64,000 nt of DNA from Aquimarina mycalae (GTDB lineage Bacteria; Bacteroidota; Bacteroidia; Flavobacteriales; Flavobacteriaceae), in contig NZ_JARYGY010000001.1 in NCBI RefSeq assembly GCF_029906345.1, positions 904,851-968,850 of the forward strand, read 5' to 3'. Below the pieces are notes generated by a model that was not told the DNA's origin, did not search any database, and saw nothing but the letters and a program-made list of their open reading frames with translations. Both the position numbers and the translations under genes were made by a program. Positions within the stretch are counted from its first letter, which is position 1, and each line of letters opens with the position of its first letter. This document shows positions 9,203 to 18,300 of this stretch, piece by piece.

Positions 9203-9886
9203 CTAAATATAACTTTTTATCTGTTTTAATTGAGAAACCTGTATCGTTTTAAGTGGTAATTTCTCTTTATGATAGTTAAAACAAATCGCTTTGATCCCTA
9301 ATGCTTCTGCTCCTAAAATATCAGCCTCATAATTATCGCCAATCATTAAACTTGTACCAATATCTGCTCCAGAAATTTTAATCGCATGTTCGAAGATAAT
9401 GGGATTAGGTTTTTTTACACCCACTTCTTCACTATTGGTTACAGTCTTAAAATAGTGTTTGATTTTAGCATTAGAAAGCTTCGTATTTTGCACCTCTCTA
9501 AAACCATTTGTAATAATATGCAACTGATACTTTGGCTGTAGATACTTCAATAATTCTTCTGCTCCATCAATCAGGTAATTATTCAATGGTAAAAAACTAA
9601 TATAATCATCAGAAAGCGCATCTATTATTTCTAAAGAAAATGTTTTATCAAAAGCAGCAAATGCATCTATGAGACGTCCTCTGCGTAATATTATTTTAGT
9701 CACCTTTTCTTCTCTATACAATTTCCAATATTGCATATTAATAGGTTGATACACTGATAAAAACTCCTCAATTGAAATTTGAATCTTAAATTTCTCAAAC
9801 ATCATCTGAAACGCTAATGCAGAATTTTTATCAAAATCCCAAAGTGTATGATCTAAATCAAAAAATACATGATCAATTTTTTCCAT
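9203..9886 (-). CDS. HAD-superfamily hydrolase, YjjG-like noncanonical pyrimidine nucleotidase
   Basis: The 227-residue protein begins MEKIDHVFFDLDHTLWDF, with the nucleophile Asp10 and general acid Asp12 (DxD). HAD motif II is HIITNG, motif III Lys is in GVKKPNP and motif IV is MIGDNYEADILGA. The helical cap and the size match YjjG/YfnB phosphatases that hydrolyse noncanonical pyrimidine monophosphates. I reject the longer frame to 9988 because it runs into the upstream deacetylase gene; the chosen start overlaps that gene's stop by 14 bases, so the two are probably cotranscribed. Confidence 0.88.
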   Translation of the reverse strand: MEKIDHVFFDLDHTLWDFDKNSALAFQMMFEKFKIQISIEEFLSVYQPINMQYWKLYREEKVTKIILRRGRLIDAFAAFDKTFSLEIIDALSDDYISFLPLNNYLIDGAEELLKYLQPKYQLHIITNGFREVQNTKLSNAKIKHYFKTVTNSEEVGVKKPNPIIFEHAIKISGADIGTSLMIGDNYEADILGAEALGIKAICFNYHKEKLPLKTIQVSQLKQIKSYI

Positions 9887-11183
9887 TCTCATCTTTATTC
9901 CAAGTAAATTCAAATATTGATTTCCAAAAGGTTTGCTCATTAAGTTCGCTAAATAGACCATTACTAAAAACAGGTGTAAATACTCCATTTACTTTCCTGA
10001 TTTTTTCTAAATATGAATGTAATTCTTTTTTTACCGAGTACTCATTCTCGTCAGTACCAAAACTATTAGGAGCACAACAAAATGAATGTATAATTAATGG
10101 AGTCTGTACCTCATAATCCAAATCATAGAACATAAATGGAGTACAAGTACCTGCTCTAAACCCAGAATGGTCTGGATATCCCATCGAGAAATCTTCTTTA
10201 ATTTCTAATTCGATAAAATTACGGTAAGCTTCAGGTAATTTTATCTTATAAAAAGCACATAAAGAGTATCTCAATTGGCTATTTACAATATTTTCTATTC
10301 TAGTTTTTTCTTTCTTTAGTATTGCTAAATCTGATATTGCTTCATAAGAAATTTTAAGCCCTACATCTATATAATCAGAGACATGTTTAATTACCTCTTT
10401 ATGTTTCTGATTACTATGATTAATATTCTTTTCATAGTTAGTATAATCACCTAACCCAAAGAACATGATACAATTTCTTGTTTTATTTTTCTGTAAATCA
10501 ATTATAAAATCAAAAGTGTCATAAGGATCTTTTTTGACGCCAATAACCACCTTAATCCTATCCATTACTTCGTTTAGCTTAAGTTGCCAAAGGTCTCTTA
10601 AACCTCCACCCAAGGACCTCAAAATCCCTTTTTGCCAATATGCAAATGTCTGAGAGATCTGTATTATTGGTTTTACACTAAACTTTTTTTCCTGAAATAC
10701 GATATCGGTATACTTTTCTTCAAGCGTTTTTTTGAATTTATATGACCATATATCCACTACTGGCTCTTCTAAAAAACCATAAATGTACGCCACACTTTCT
10801 GTTGCTGTAAAACGTCCTAACTCATCCTTTACATGCGGTAGATATTCTTCGTATCGCGTAAGCAAATAAAAGGTAGCTGCAAAAATATCAAAGGGTAATG
10901 CCGTATCAGGATGTTTCACCTGAAAAAAACATTGTGTTTCTTCCCACGGAAGCACCTGTATCTCGACTTCATTAAACCCATGTTCAAAAAGCAAATCTAC
11001 ACTCTGAAAATACAGCTCTTTACCTAAAGGTTGTTTACCATAAGAAAGTTTAGGTCCATCGTGTGCAATAAAAGCTTCAATTTTAGATGTAAAATCAACC
11101 TCCAACCCTAAAATTCGCTTACATATCTGTTTAAAGGTATACGATACTCTTGGAGTTATTTTTTGAACATAAACTAATAGCAT
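9873..11183 (-). CDS. Polysaccharide deacetylase-family protein (flavobacterial, cytoplasmic-looking)
   Basis: The 436-residue protein has an N-terminal alpha/beta domain (YTFKQICKRILGLEVDF, PFDIFAATFYLLTRYEEYLPHVKDELGRF) and a carbohydrate esterase 4-like C-terminal half: IIDLQKNKTRNCIMFFGLGDY, VGLKISYEAISDLAILKKEKTRIENIV, and FSMGYPDHSGFRAGTCTPFMFYDLD. No signal peptide is seen. This architecture is widespread in Flavobacteriia, where the DUF7033-like N-terminal domain precedes a divergent polysaccharide deacetylase fold. The canonical metal-binding HD...HxxxH triad is not obvious, so activity is uncertain. It lies between radC and the HAD gene on the same strand. Confidence 0.8.
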   Translation of the reverse strand: MLLVYVQKITPRVSYTFKQICKRILGLEVDFTSKIEAFIAHDGPKLSYGKQPLGKELYFQSVDLLFEHGFNEVEIQVLPWEETQCFFQVKHPDTALPFDIFAATFYLLTRYEEYLPHVKDELGRFTATESVAYIYGFLEEPVVDIWSYKFKKTLEEKYTDIVFQEKKFSVKPIIQISQTFAYWQKGILRSLGGGLRDLWQLKLNEVMDRIKVVIGVKKDPYDTFDFIIDLQKNKTRNCIMFFGLGDYTNYEKNINHSNQKHKEVIKHVSDYIDVGLKISYEAISDLAILKKEKTRIENIVNSQLRYSLCAFYKIKLPEAYRNFIELEIKEDFSMGYPDHSGFRAGTCTPFMFYDLDYEVQTPLIIHSFCCAPNSFGTDENEYSVKKELHSYLEKIRKVNGVFTPVFSNGLFSELNEQTFWKSIFEFTWNKDENGKN

Positions 11184-11191
11184 ATTTCTAA

Positions 11192-11890
11192 TTATAGCAT
11201 GGTTTCATCGGCAAAGCTAAAATACTTCTTTTCTGTTATTATTAAGTGATCTAATAATTTTATATCCAGACTAATCCCTGCTTGTTTCAATTTTTTAGTC
11301 AATACTTTATCTGATTCACTGGGAACTAATGAACCACTAGGATGATTATGAGCTAAAATTATAGCCGTTGCTCCAAACTCTAGTGCGTATCTATACACGA
11401 TCCTAGGATCTACTAAGGTTCCTGTTTTTCCACCTATACTAATTTGTTTTTTCTGCAATACCTTATTCGAATTATTAAGGTAAATCACCCAAAACTCTTC
11501 ATGTTCAAGATCCCCTATAAGTGGACAAAGAACATTAAAAGCACTGGCGCTGCTTGTAATTTTTGGTATGACAGGAACATCTTCTTCTCTCCTCCTTCTT
11601 CCTAGTTCTAAAGCAGCAACAATTGCAATTGCTTTTGCCTCTCCTATTCCTTTAAAATCCATCAATTGCTTTGCCGATAATTTTCCCAAGGAGTTAATTT
11701 GGTGATCAACACTTGCCAAAATTCTTTTACTTAATGCTACCGCACTCTCTTGTCGATTACCAGAACCAATCAAAATCGCTATTAACTCTGCATCACTTAA
11801 AGTATTCTTCCCTTTAACCAACAATTTCTCTCTTGGACGATCATTTTCATTCCATTCCCTGATAGAAAATGAAGCATTATATGCGCTCAT
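11192..11890 (-). CDS. radC: RadC/YeeS-family JAB-domain protein
   Basis: The 232-residue protein has an N-terminal helix-hairpin-helix region (MDFKGIGEAKAIAIVAALELG, residues 78-97) and a C-terminal JAB/MPN-like metal-binding domain with HNHPSG (181-186) and the following SESD (191-194). Historically called a DNA repair protein, its molecular role is not established. Length is typical. It is the first gene of a radC-deacetylase-HAD run on the minus strand with 8 bases to the next gene. Confidence 0.93.
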   Translation of the reverse strand: MSAYNASFSIREWNENDRPREKLLVKGKNTLSDAELIAILIGSGNRQESAVALSKRILASVDHQINSLGKLSAKQLMDFKGIGEAKAIAIVAALELGRRRREEDVPVIPKITSSASAFNVLCPLIGDLEHEEFWVIYLNNSNKVLQKKQISIGGKTGTLVDPRIVYRYALEFGATAIILAHNHPSGSLVPSESDKVLTKKLKQAGISLDIKLLDHLIITEKKYFSFADETML

Positions 11891-12034
11891 ATTTATTTTT
11901 TGTATTGTTTTATTCCCTGAACCAGTTAAGATAGCAGTATAAACTATTTATCTCAATTACAATATATTATTATTTAAAATATACAAATAACCTTTGTTTT
12001 TGCCATCCAGTTTTACAGATTAAACAAACATATA

Positions 12035-12066
12035 TTTGTTTGAAAATGAAAGTTTTACTATATTTG
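12035..12066 (+). promoter_or_regulatory. Promoter of the 12119 exported-protein gene
   Basis: A -33 TTTG (12035-12038) and a -7 TATATTTG (12059-12066) are separated by 20 bases, a good match to the Bacteroidota sigma-A promoter TTTG-N19/20-TAnnTTTG. The predicted start near 12073 leaves a leader of about 45 bases. Confidence 0.65.
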
Positions 12067-12118
12067 ACCACCCATAATCTAAAAACATAGAATTTAACAA
12101 CTTCAAATTAACCTATTT

Positions 12119-12565
12119 ATGAAGAACATTTTTACTTTCGTATTATTATTAGCTACTATTAGTTTCTATGGACAAGACAGAAAGCGTATAAGTTTTCTAA
12201 ACTTAGTAGGAAATCACATACAAGTACCAAGAGGATGCCAAGCTCAATCAGAATATGAACTACAAGCTTGTAATGGTACATCAATAAAATGGGATTATTA
12301 CAGTGATGATATGTTATCAGCTGTTTTTGACGCTACTATAGATGCTTTTGGAGCGGACAATGCTTCTAAAAAAGAAGTTATTTTCACTTCATTTGGTTCA
12401 GAACTTAAAGGATATAAATTCCAATCTGGAACTACTTACCAATATTTTTTAATGGGAAAAATTAAGGATCAACCTTTGATGATTAATCTAGGAACTCCCG
12501 CAGATATTTCTGCCAACGGAGATCTAGAAGGCTTCCTTAAGCTTGTTTTTGAAAAAGTAGGCTAG
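12119..12565 (+). CDS. Small exported protein of unknown function
   Basis: The 148-residue protein has a clear signal peptide (FVLLLATISFYGQ). The mature part contains a Cys pair (RGCQAQSEYELQACNG) that may form a disulfide, then IKWDYYSDDMLSAVFDATIDAFG and an ending LEGFLKLVFEKVG. No family is recognised. It has its own promoter and no same-strand neighbour within 100 bases upstream, so it is probably monocistronic. Confidence 0.75.
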   Translation: MKNIFTFVLLLATISFYGQDRKRISFLNLVGNHIQVPRGCQAQSEYELQACNGTSIKWDYYSDDMLSAVFDATIDAFGADNASKKEVIFTSFGSELKGYKFQSGTTYQYFLMGKIKDQPLMINLGTPADISANGDLEGFLKLVFEKVG

Positions 12566-12654
12566 CACACTGTTTTTGCCGTTTTACAGTATTAATTGAA
12601 AGTTATTTAGTAAATAGCCTTGTATTCGTATACCATATTTTAAAATAATTCTGT

Positions 12655-12662
12655 TATTTTTG
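12655..12662 (+). promoter_or_regulatory. -7 element (TATTTTTG) upstream of the DUF1569 gene
   Basis: TATTTTTG matches TAnnTTTG. It overlaps the upstream candidate start at 12660, which supports the downstream ATG at 12693 as the true start of the DUF1569 gene. No clear -33 box is visible. Confidence 0.45.
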
Positions 12663-12692
12663 AATAGTTGGACACCTAAACTGTGCTTTTAC

Positions 12693-13136
12693 ATGAAATC
12701 TCTCTTTGAAGAAACTGCAAAAAACGAAATAGAAGTTCGTATTCATAAATTATCCGATACCAATACTCCAATTTGGGGTAAGATGGATGTTTCTCAAATG
12801 TTTTATCATTGCCAATTTCCTCTTAAGATTGCTTTGAAAAAAGACTATCCAGCAATGAAACCTAGTTTATTGGCAAAATTGTTTTTTAAGAAATCAATGT
12901 ATAACGATAAGCCCTGGAGAAAAAATCTACCCACACATCCTAAATTAAAAGTAGTAGACACCAAGGCTTTTAATCAAGAAAAAGAACAATTATTAGAACT
13001 TATTAATGAATTTTCTAATAAAAGAACTGTTTCTGAATGGGATCCACATCCAATGTTTGGTAAGTTCACTAAAGATCAATGGGGAAAAATGCAGTACAAG
13101 CATTTAGATCATCATTTACAACAATTTAACGTATAG
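12693..13136 (+). CDS. DUF1569 domain-containing protein (DinB-like fold)
   Basis: The 147-residue protein matches the DUF1569 pattern: N-terminal KSLFEETAKNEIEVRIHKL, WGKMDVSQMFYHCQ in the first third, and C-terminal HPMFGKFTKDQWGKMQYKHLDHHLQQF with the conserved His cluster. DUF1569 belongs to the DinB/YfiT four-helix superfamily, where such His residues can bind metal; the substrate is unknown. The start was set at 12693 because of the overlapping -7 element. The next gene begins 3 bases after the stop, so the pair is cotranscribed. Confidence 0.85.
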   Translation: MKSLFEETAKNEIEVRIHKLSDTNTPIWGKMDVSQMFYHCQFPLKIALKKDYPAMKPSLLAKLFFKKSMYNDKPWRKNLPTHPKLKVVDTKAFNQEKEQLLELINEFSNKRTVSEWDPHPMFGKFTKDQWGKMQYKHLDHHLQQFNV

Positions 13137-13139
13137 TCT

Positions 13140-13739
13140 GTGTATCCACCTACTCATCATCAGGACTATAATGACGAAAATATAAAAAGTGTAGCCGTAG
13201 CATATCCTTTTGCTACATTAATTTCTGCCAAAGAAAAAACTCCATATGTAACGCACGCACCTCTTATTTTTCACGGAGACAAACTAGTAGGACATATTGA
13301 TGCCAATAATCCACATATCACATTACTAAAGGACAACTACCCTATTACTGCTGTTTTTCAGGGTCCGCAAACCTACATTTCACCTTCAATATATACTACG
13401 AATCAATTACCTACCTGGAACTATATTATAGCACATGCAACTGGTGTGGTGACAGAGATCAAGAATCCAGAGATTATCAAAAAGTCTATGGTAACCATGA
13501 CCGAGTTTCTGGAAGCTCCCGATCAGGATTTTAAATTATCCTTAGAAGACCCAAGAATGGATCGTTTAGTTCCATACATACATTGTTTCGAAATTGACAT
13601 ACAACAATGGGAAGGGAAGTTTAAATTAAGTCAGGATAAAGTCCCTGCAGATATCGAAAATGCAAAACAAGAATTGATCAAAAACAATCAAAAAAGTGTT
13701 ACTGATTTTGTAAATACATTATTCGAGAAGCATTTTTAA
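13140..13739 (+). CDS. FMN-binding negative transcriptional regulator family (PaiB-like) protein
   Basis: The 199-residue protein starts with GTG (MYPPTHHQDYND) and has the PaiB/Pfam FMN_bind_2 pattern: YPFATLISA, THAPLIFHGDKLVGHIDANNPH, AVFQGPQTYISPSIY, LPTWNYIIAHATGVV and the C-terminal GKFKLSQDK. Members share the split-barrel flavin-binding fold. The name comes from Bacillus PaiB and does not prove regulation; an FMN-dependent or protease-related role is possible. It follows the DUF1569 gene by 3 bases and converges with mpl with no gap. Confidence 0.9.
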   Translation: MYPPTHHQDYNDENIKSVAVAYPFATLISAKEKTPYVTHAPLIFHGDKLVGHIDANNPHITLLKDNYPITAVFQGPQTYISPSIYTTNQLPTWNYIIAHATGVVTEIKNPEIIKKSMVTMTEFLEAPDQDFKLSLEDPRMDRLVPYIHCFEIDIQQWEGKFKLSQDKVPADIENAKQELIKNNQKSVTDFVNTLFEKHF

Positions 13740-15092
13740 CTAAATCATTCCTTTTACCTCATCAAAATCCAATCCTCCATAATTACCACTGCTCATAAGC
13801 AGCAACGCAGAATTAGAAAAATCTTTTTGTTTTAGATAAGTTTTAAACTCTTCTGGATTTGTATAAATAATAAGATCATCTCTATTAAAAGCTTGTGCTA
13901 TTTGATTAGCAGATACTTCTTCTAATTGTTTAATTTTTACTGCATCAGGAGAATAAAATACCACTGCTTCGTCTGCTGCATCCAATGCTCCTTCATATTC
14001 TTTTAAAAATTCGGCATTAAGGCTGCTGTAGGTATGCAATTCTAAACAGGCAACTACTCGCCTATCCTTATATTGTTCTTTTACCGCATTCGTAGTAGCA
14101 CTTACTTTAGAAGGACTATGTGCAAAATCCTTATACGCAACTGCAGCATCGCTTTCTGCAATTTTCTCTAATCGCTTAGACGCTCCTGTAAACGATGCAA
14201 TCGCTTCATAAAACTCGTCTTCGTCAATTCCCATATGCTGACAAATCCATTTAGCTCCAGCCAAATTACTTAGATTATGTGCTCCAAAAACTTCAATAGG
14301 CATTTCACCTTCTGGAGTTTGTAATAATGTTTCACCATTTTCTACACGATATTGGGGAGTAGTATAAGGTATTTTTCGAATCTGATTTTCAGAATTTTCT
14401 ACTACCTTAACTACTTCAGGATCTTCTTCATTATAGTTAATACTTCCACCACGTACAATGCTATCCACAAAAATCTGAAACTGCGTTACATAATTTTCAA
14501 AAGTTGGAAATACATTAATATGATCCCAAGCAATACCACTTATTAAAGCAATATTAGGTTGATACAAATGAAATTTTGGCCTTCGATCAATCGGAGAAGA
14601 AAGGTATTCATCTCCTTCTAAAACCATAAAATCATTCTCTTCTGTGAGATGCACCATAGTATCAAAACCATCTAATTGTGCCCCTACCATATAATCTACT
14701 TCCTTTTCATGGTAATGTAGTACATGAAGTATCATCGACGTAATGGTAGTTTTACCATGAGAACCACCAATCACTACACGCGTTTTATTCTTAGACTGCT
14801 CATATAAAAATTCGGGATAAGAATATATTTTTAATCCTAGTTCCTGAGCTTTGCGCAATTCTGGATTATCTTCTTTAGCATGCATTCCTAGTATAATTGC
14901 ATCCAGATCTGCAGTAATCTTTTCTGGATACCATCCAAAATCAGAAGGTAGTAATCCAAATCGATCTAGTCTTGATTTTGAAGGTTCGAAAATCACATCA
15001 TCACTTCCAGTTACTGTATCTCCTTTTTGATGTAGTGCCATTGCCAAATTGTGCATTGCACTTCCTCCAATCGCAATAAAATGTACGCGCAT
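13740..15092 (-). CDS. mpl: UDP-N-acetylmuramate:L-alanyl-gamma-D-glutamyl-meso-diaminopimelate ligase (murein peptide recycling)
   Basis: The 450-residue Mur ligase has the N-terminal Rossmann-like motif HFIAIGGSAMHNLA, the ATP-binding GGSHGKTT (109-116), the central EGDEYLSSPID and HINVFPTFENY, and a C-terminal YKDFAHSPSKVSATTNAVKEQY. These separate Mpl from MurC. Mpl reattaches recycled murein tripeptide to UDP-MurNAc in the cytoplasm. Length matches the family. It appears monocistronic on the minus strand. Confidence 0.94.
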   Translation of the reverse strand: MRVHFIAIGGSAMHNLAMALHQKGDTVTGSDDVIFEPSKSRLDRFGLLPSDFGWYPEKITADLDAIILGMHAKEDNPELRKAQELGLKIYSYPEFLYEQSKNKTRVVIGGSHGKTTITSMILHVLHYHEKEVDYMVGAQLDGFDTMVHLTEENDFMVLEGDEYLSSPIDRRPKFHLYQPNIALISGIAWDHINVFPTFENYVTQFQIFVDSIVRGGSINYNEEDPEVVKVVENSENQIRKIPYTTPQYRVENGETLLQTPEGEMPIEVFGAHNLSNLAGAKWICQHMGIDEDEFYEAIASFTGASKRLEKIAESDAAVAYKDFAHSPSKVSATTNAVKEQYKDRRVVACLELHTYSSLNAEFLKEYEGALDAADEAVVFYSPDAVKIKQLEEVSANQIAQAFNRDDLIIYTNPEEFKTYLKQKDFSNSALLLMSSGNYGGLDFDEVKGMI

Positions 15093-15363
15093 AATTATAT
15101 TCTTAATTCTAAAGAGTAAAGATACAATTAACCATGAGCTAATGAAATTTGCAACAATTAAAAAAATTAAGAGATCTCAATTGTTATCGACATCTATAAC
15201 AAGGATTTCACTCATTAAATGATTAATCTCACTAAACAAAACAAGGTTTTCCCTAATTTATCGTTGCAATTATGTAGCTTTATATAGTTATTTACTTTCA
15301 TCAAGATTTTAGCTACAACATGGCATAAGACTTGTAAGTAGTATATCAGCAAAAAACAATAAA
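15093..15363. other. Divergent intergenic region between mpl and the macroglobulin gene
   Basis: This 271-base AT-rich stretch should hold the divergent promoters of mpl and the macroglobulin gene. I see no exact TAnnTTTG close to either start, no terminator and no open frame of note. Confidence 0.5.
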
Positions 15364-18300
15364 ATGAAGAAGCACATCATTCTGGTTTTTATATTCTCTA
15401 TCATAAACCTAAATTATATAATGGCACAAGACAATTACAATTATCAAGACGATTGGAAAAAAGTAGAAGATTTTGACCGACAAGGATTACCAAAATCAGC
15501 GCTAGAAGTTGTCGAAACCATACATAACAAAGCTCGCAAAGCAAATAATACCAATCAAATTACCAAGACCCTGATCTATAAAGCTAAATACAATTTAGTT
15601 TTAGAAGAAAATGCACAATTAAACATCATCAAAGAGTTAAAAAGCGAGATTGAGAACAGCAAATTTCCCAGTAAAAATATATTACAAAGTATTTTAGCGA
15701 ATCTATATTGGCAATATTTTCAAGAAAACAGATGGCAGTTTTATAATCGAACCAAAACCGCTGAAAAAGTAGATCAGGAAGATTTTAGAACCTGGGATCT
15801 AGAGACTTTATTTGCAGAGATTCACTTGTATTATCAAAAATCCCTGGAAAACGGACTTCTGGCTCAACAAACAGATTTAACCAAATTTAATGACATTCTT
15901 ACACAAGCTGAAGATTCTAAAATATACAGACCAACACTTTATGATTTTTTATCTCATAATGCATTGGCTTTTTATAAAACTTCTGAAACCAGCATTACTA
16001 AACCGTCGTACGCTTTTGAGATAAACAATCCAGATTATTTAAAAAGTTATAAGCTGTTTTCTACATTAAATATCACAACCAAAGATACTTTATCACTGCA
16101 ATTTCATGCCTTAAAAATTTACCAGAACCTTATCAATTTTCATAAAAGAGATAAAAAGGCAGATGCACTAATAGAGGTTAATATCGAGCGCCTAAAATTT
16201 GTGCATACGAATGCTACATTCAATGATAAACAAGAGCTTCTATTGGCTAGCTTAATTTCAGAAAAAGAAGCACACCAAAATCATGCTTCTTCTACCCTAT
16301 ATAACTATGAAATTGCCAATCTATATAGAGATCAGGCAGCAACGTATATTCCTAAAGAGAAAGAGACCTATCGATGGGAACTTAAGAAAGCTATAGAAGT
16401 ATGTGATGCAGCAATTACCAAATTTCCTAAAAGCAGAGGAGCAAACAATTGTGCAAATCTAAAAGAACAAATTCTGGATGTACAAATAAATACTATTCGA
16501 TCAGAAAACTATGTATCCATCAACAAACCCTCGCGTTTATTGGTCAATTATAAAAATCTGGAGCAATTATATTTTAAGGTTTTAAAAATTAATCAAAATC
16601 AATTAAAATCCTTTGGGAAGATATATGATCGAAAAAAACAAATTGATTTTCTGAACAAATTAGCTGTTATCACTAGTTGGGACTCCAAACTTATTGATGA
16701 AAAAGACTATCAAAATCATAGAACAGAAATTTTGGTTCCCAAATTAACGCAAGGAACCTATCTTATTATTGGATCTACAACAAAAGATTTGAGCGAAAAA
16801 CACACCTTTGCCTTTGGTAACCTTCAGGTAACTAACCTAACGCTGATTGAAAACAAAACAGCCAAGAAAACTACATTTCAGGTAGTGGACAGAAATAATG
16901 GTGCTCCTATTGCCAATGCAACGATCCATCTTTATTCTGAAAACAGAAGAAACAGCTTAGACAAAAAACTTACTACAAATGAAAAAGGAGAAGCTTATTT
17001 TTCTAAAGAAGGGTATTTTTATAATGTATTAGCAACCGTTAGTAAAGACACAGATAAAGCTCGTTTTGGTGGTTTGTATCTTAATCGATATGCAGATAAT
17101 AATACACCAGACAATAATACGCGTCATACCACATTTCTCTTTACAGACAGAAGTATCTACAGACCTGGACAAACGGTATATTTTAAAGGTATTATGATGG
17201 CTTCTCAAGGAAGCGAAGACCCAAAAATCGTTCCTAATACATCAACATTTGCAAAATTAATTGATGTAAACGGCCAAGAAGTAAACACTCTCAATTTTAA
17301 AACAAATGCATATGGTTCTTTTGCTGGTGAGTTTATACTCCCATCTTCTGGATTAACAGGCAACTACACCATCCAAACTGATAATTATCATAGTACTTCT
17401 ATTTCTGTAGAAGAATATAAGCGTCCTAAGTTCGAGACCTCGTTTAAACCAGTTACAGAAACGATTAAAATCAATGATACTATAACACTAACAGGTACCG
17501 CAACAGCCTACGCTGGTAGTAATATTACAGATGCCAAAGTAGTGTATCGTGTACATAGAAAAGTGCAATATCCTCGCTGGTGCTATTGGTTCCCAAGATA
17601 TTCATCAGAATCTCAGGAAATAACACACGGAGAAACTAAAACCAATGACACTGGTACATATACGATTAGATTTGCAGCGTTACCTGATAAAAGTGTTCCT
17701 AAAGAAAACCAACCCACATTTATATATGAAATTACAGCAGATGTTACGGATATCAATGGCGAAACCAGGAGCACCACAAGCTATGTCAATGTTGGATACC
17801 ATGCATTAACTGCTACGATTAATATTCCTTCTAAAATCGATAAAACCAAAAAAGACAACACTTTAAACGTTACCACTCGTAACCTAAATAATGAGTTCGT
17901 AGCAAATAGTGGTACTCTTAAAATTTATAAGCTAGAAGCACCAGAATGCCCATTACGTAATCGTCCTTGGAAAGCTCCTGATTATAGTGGTTTTACAAAA
18001 GAAGAATTTAAAAAACTATTCCCACACGATGCCTATCAAAATGAAGATGATTATAGAAACTGGGAAAAAGGAAGCATAGTTTTAGACACAACCTATGATA
18101 CAAAAGAAACCAAGGGTCAGACGAAGGGAACCCAGGATATTTCTCTGGGAAATATCAAAAGATGGGAATCTGGTAACTATGTAATAGAGCTTCATACCAA
18201 AGATCGATTTGGGCAAGAAGTAAAAGATGTAAGCTACATCAACCTATTTGATCAGTCTGACGATACAATATCAGATAGTGGATTGTTTAGTATAACCACC

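Noticed and set aside
9887..9988. 34-residue N-terminal extension of the HAD phosphatase frame
   Set aside because: It overlaps the deacetylase gene and lacks family similarity; the ATG at 9886 gives the standard DxD start.
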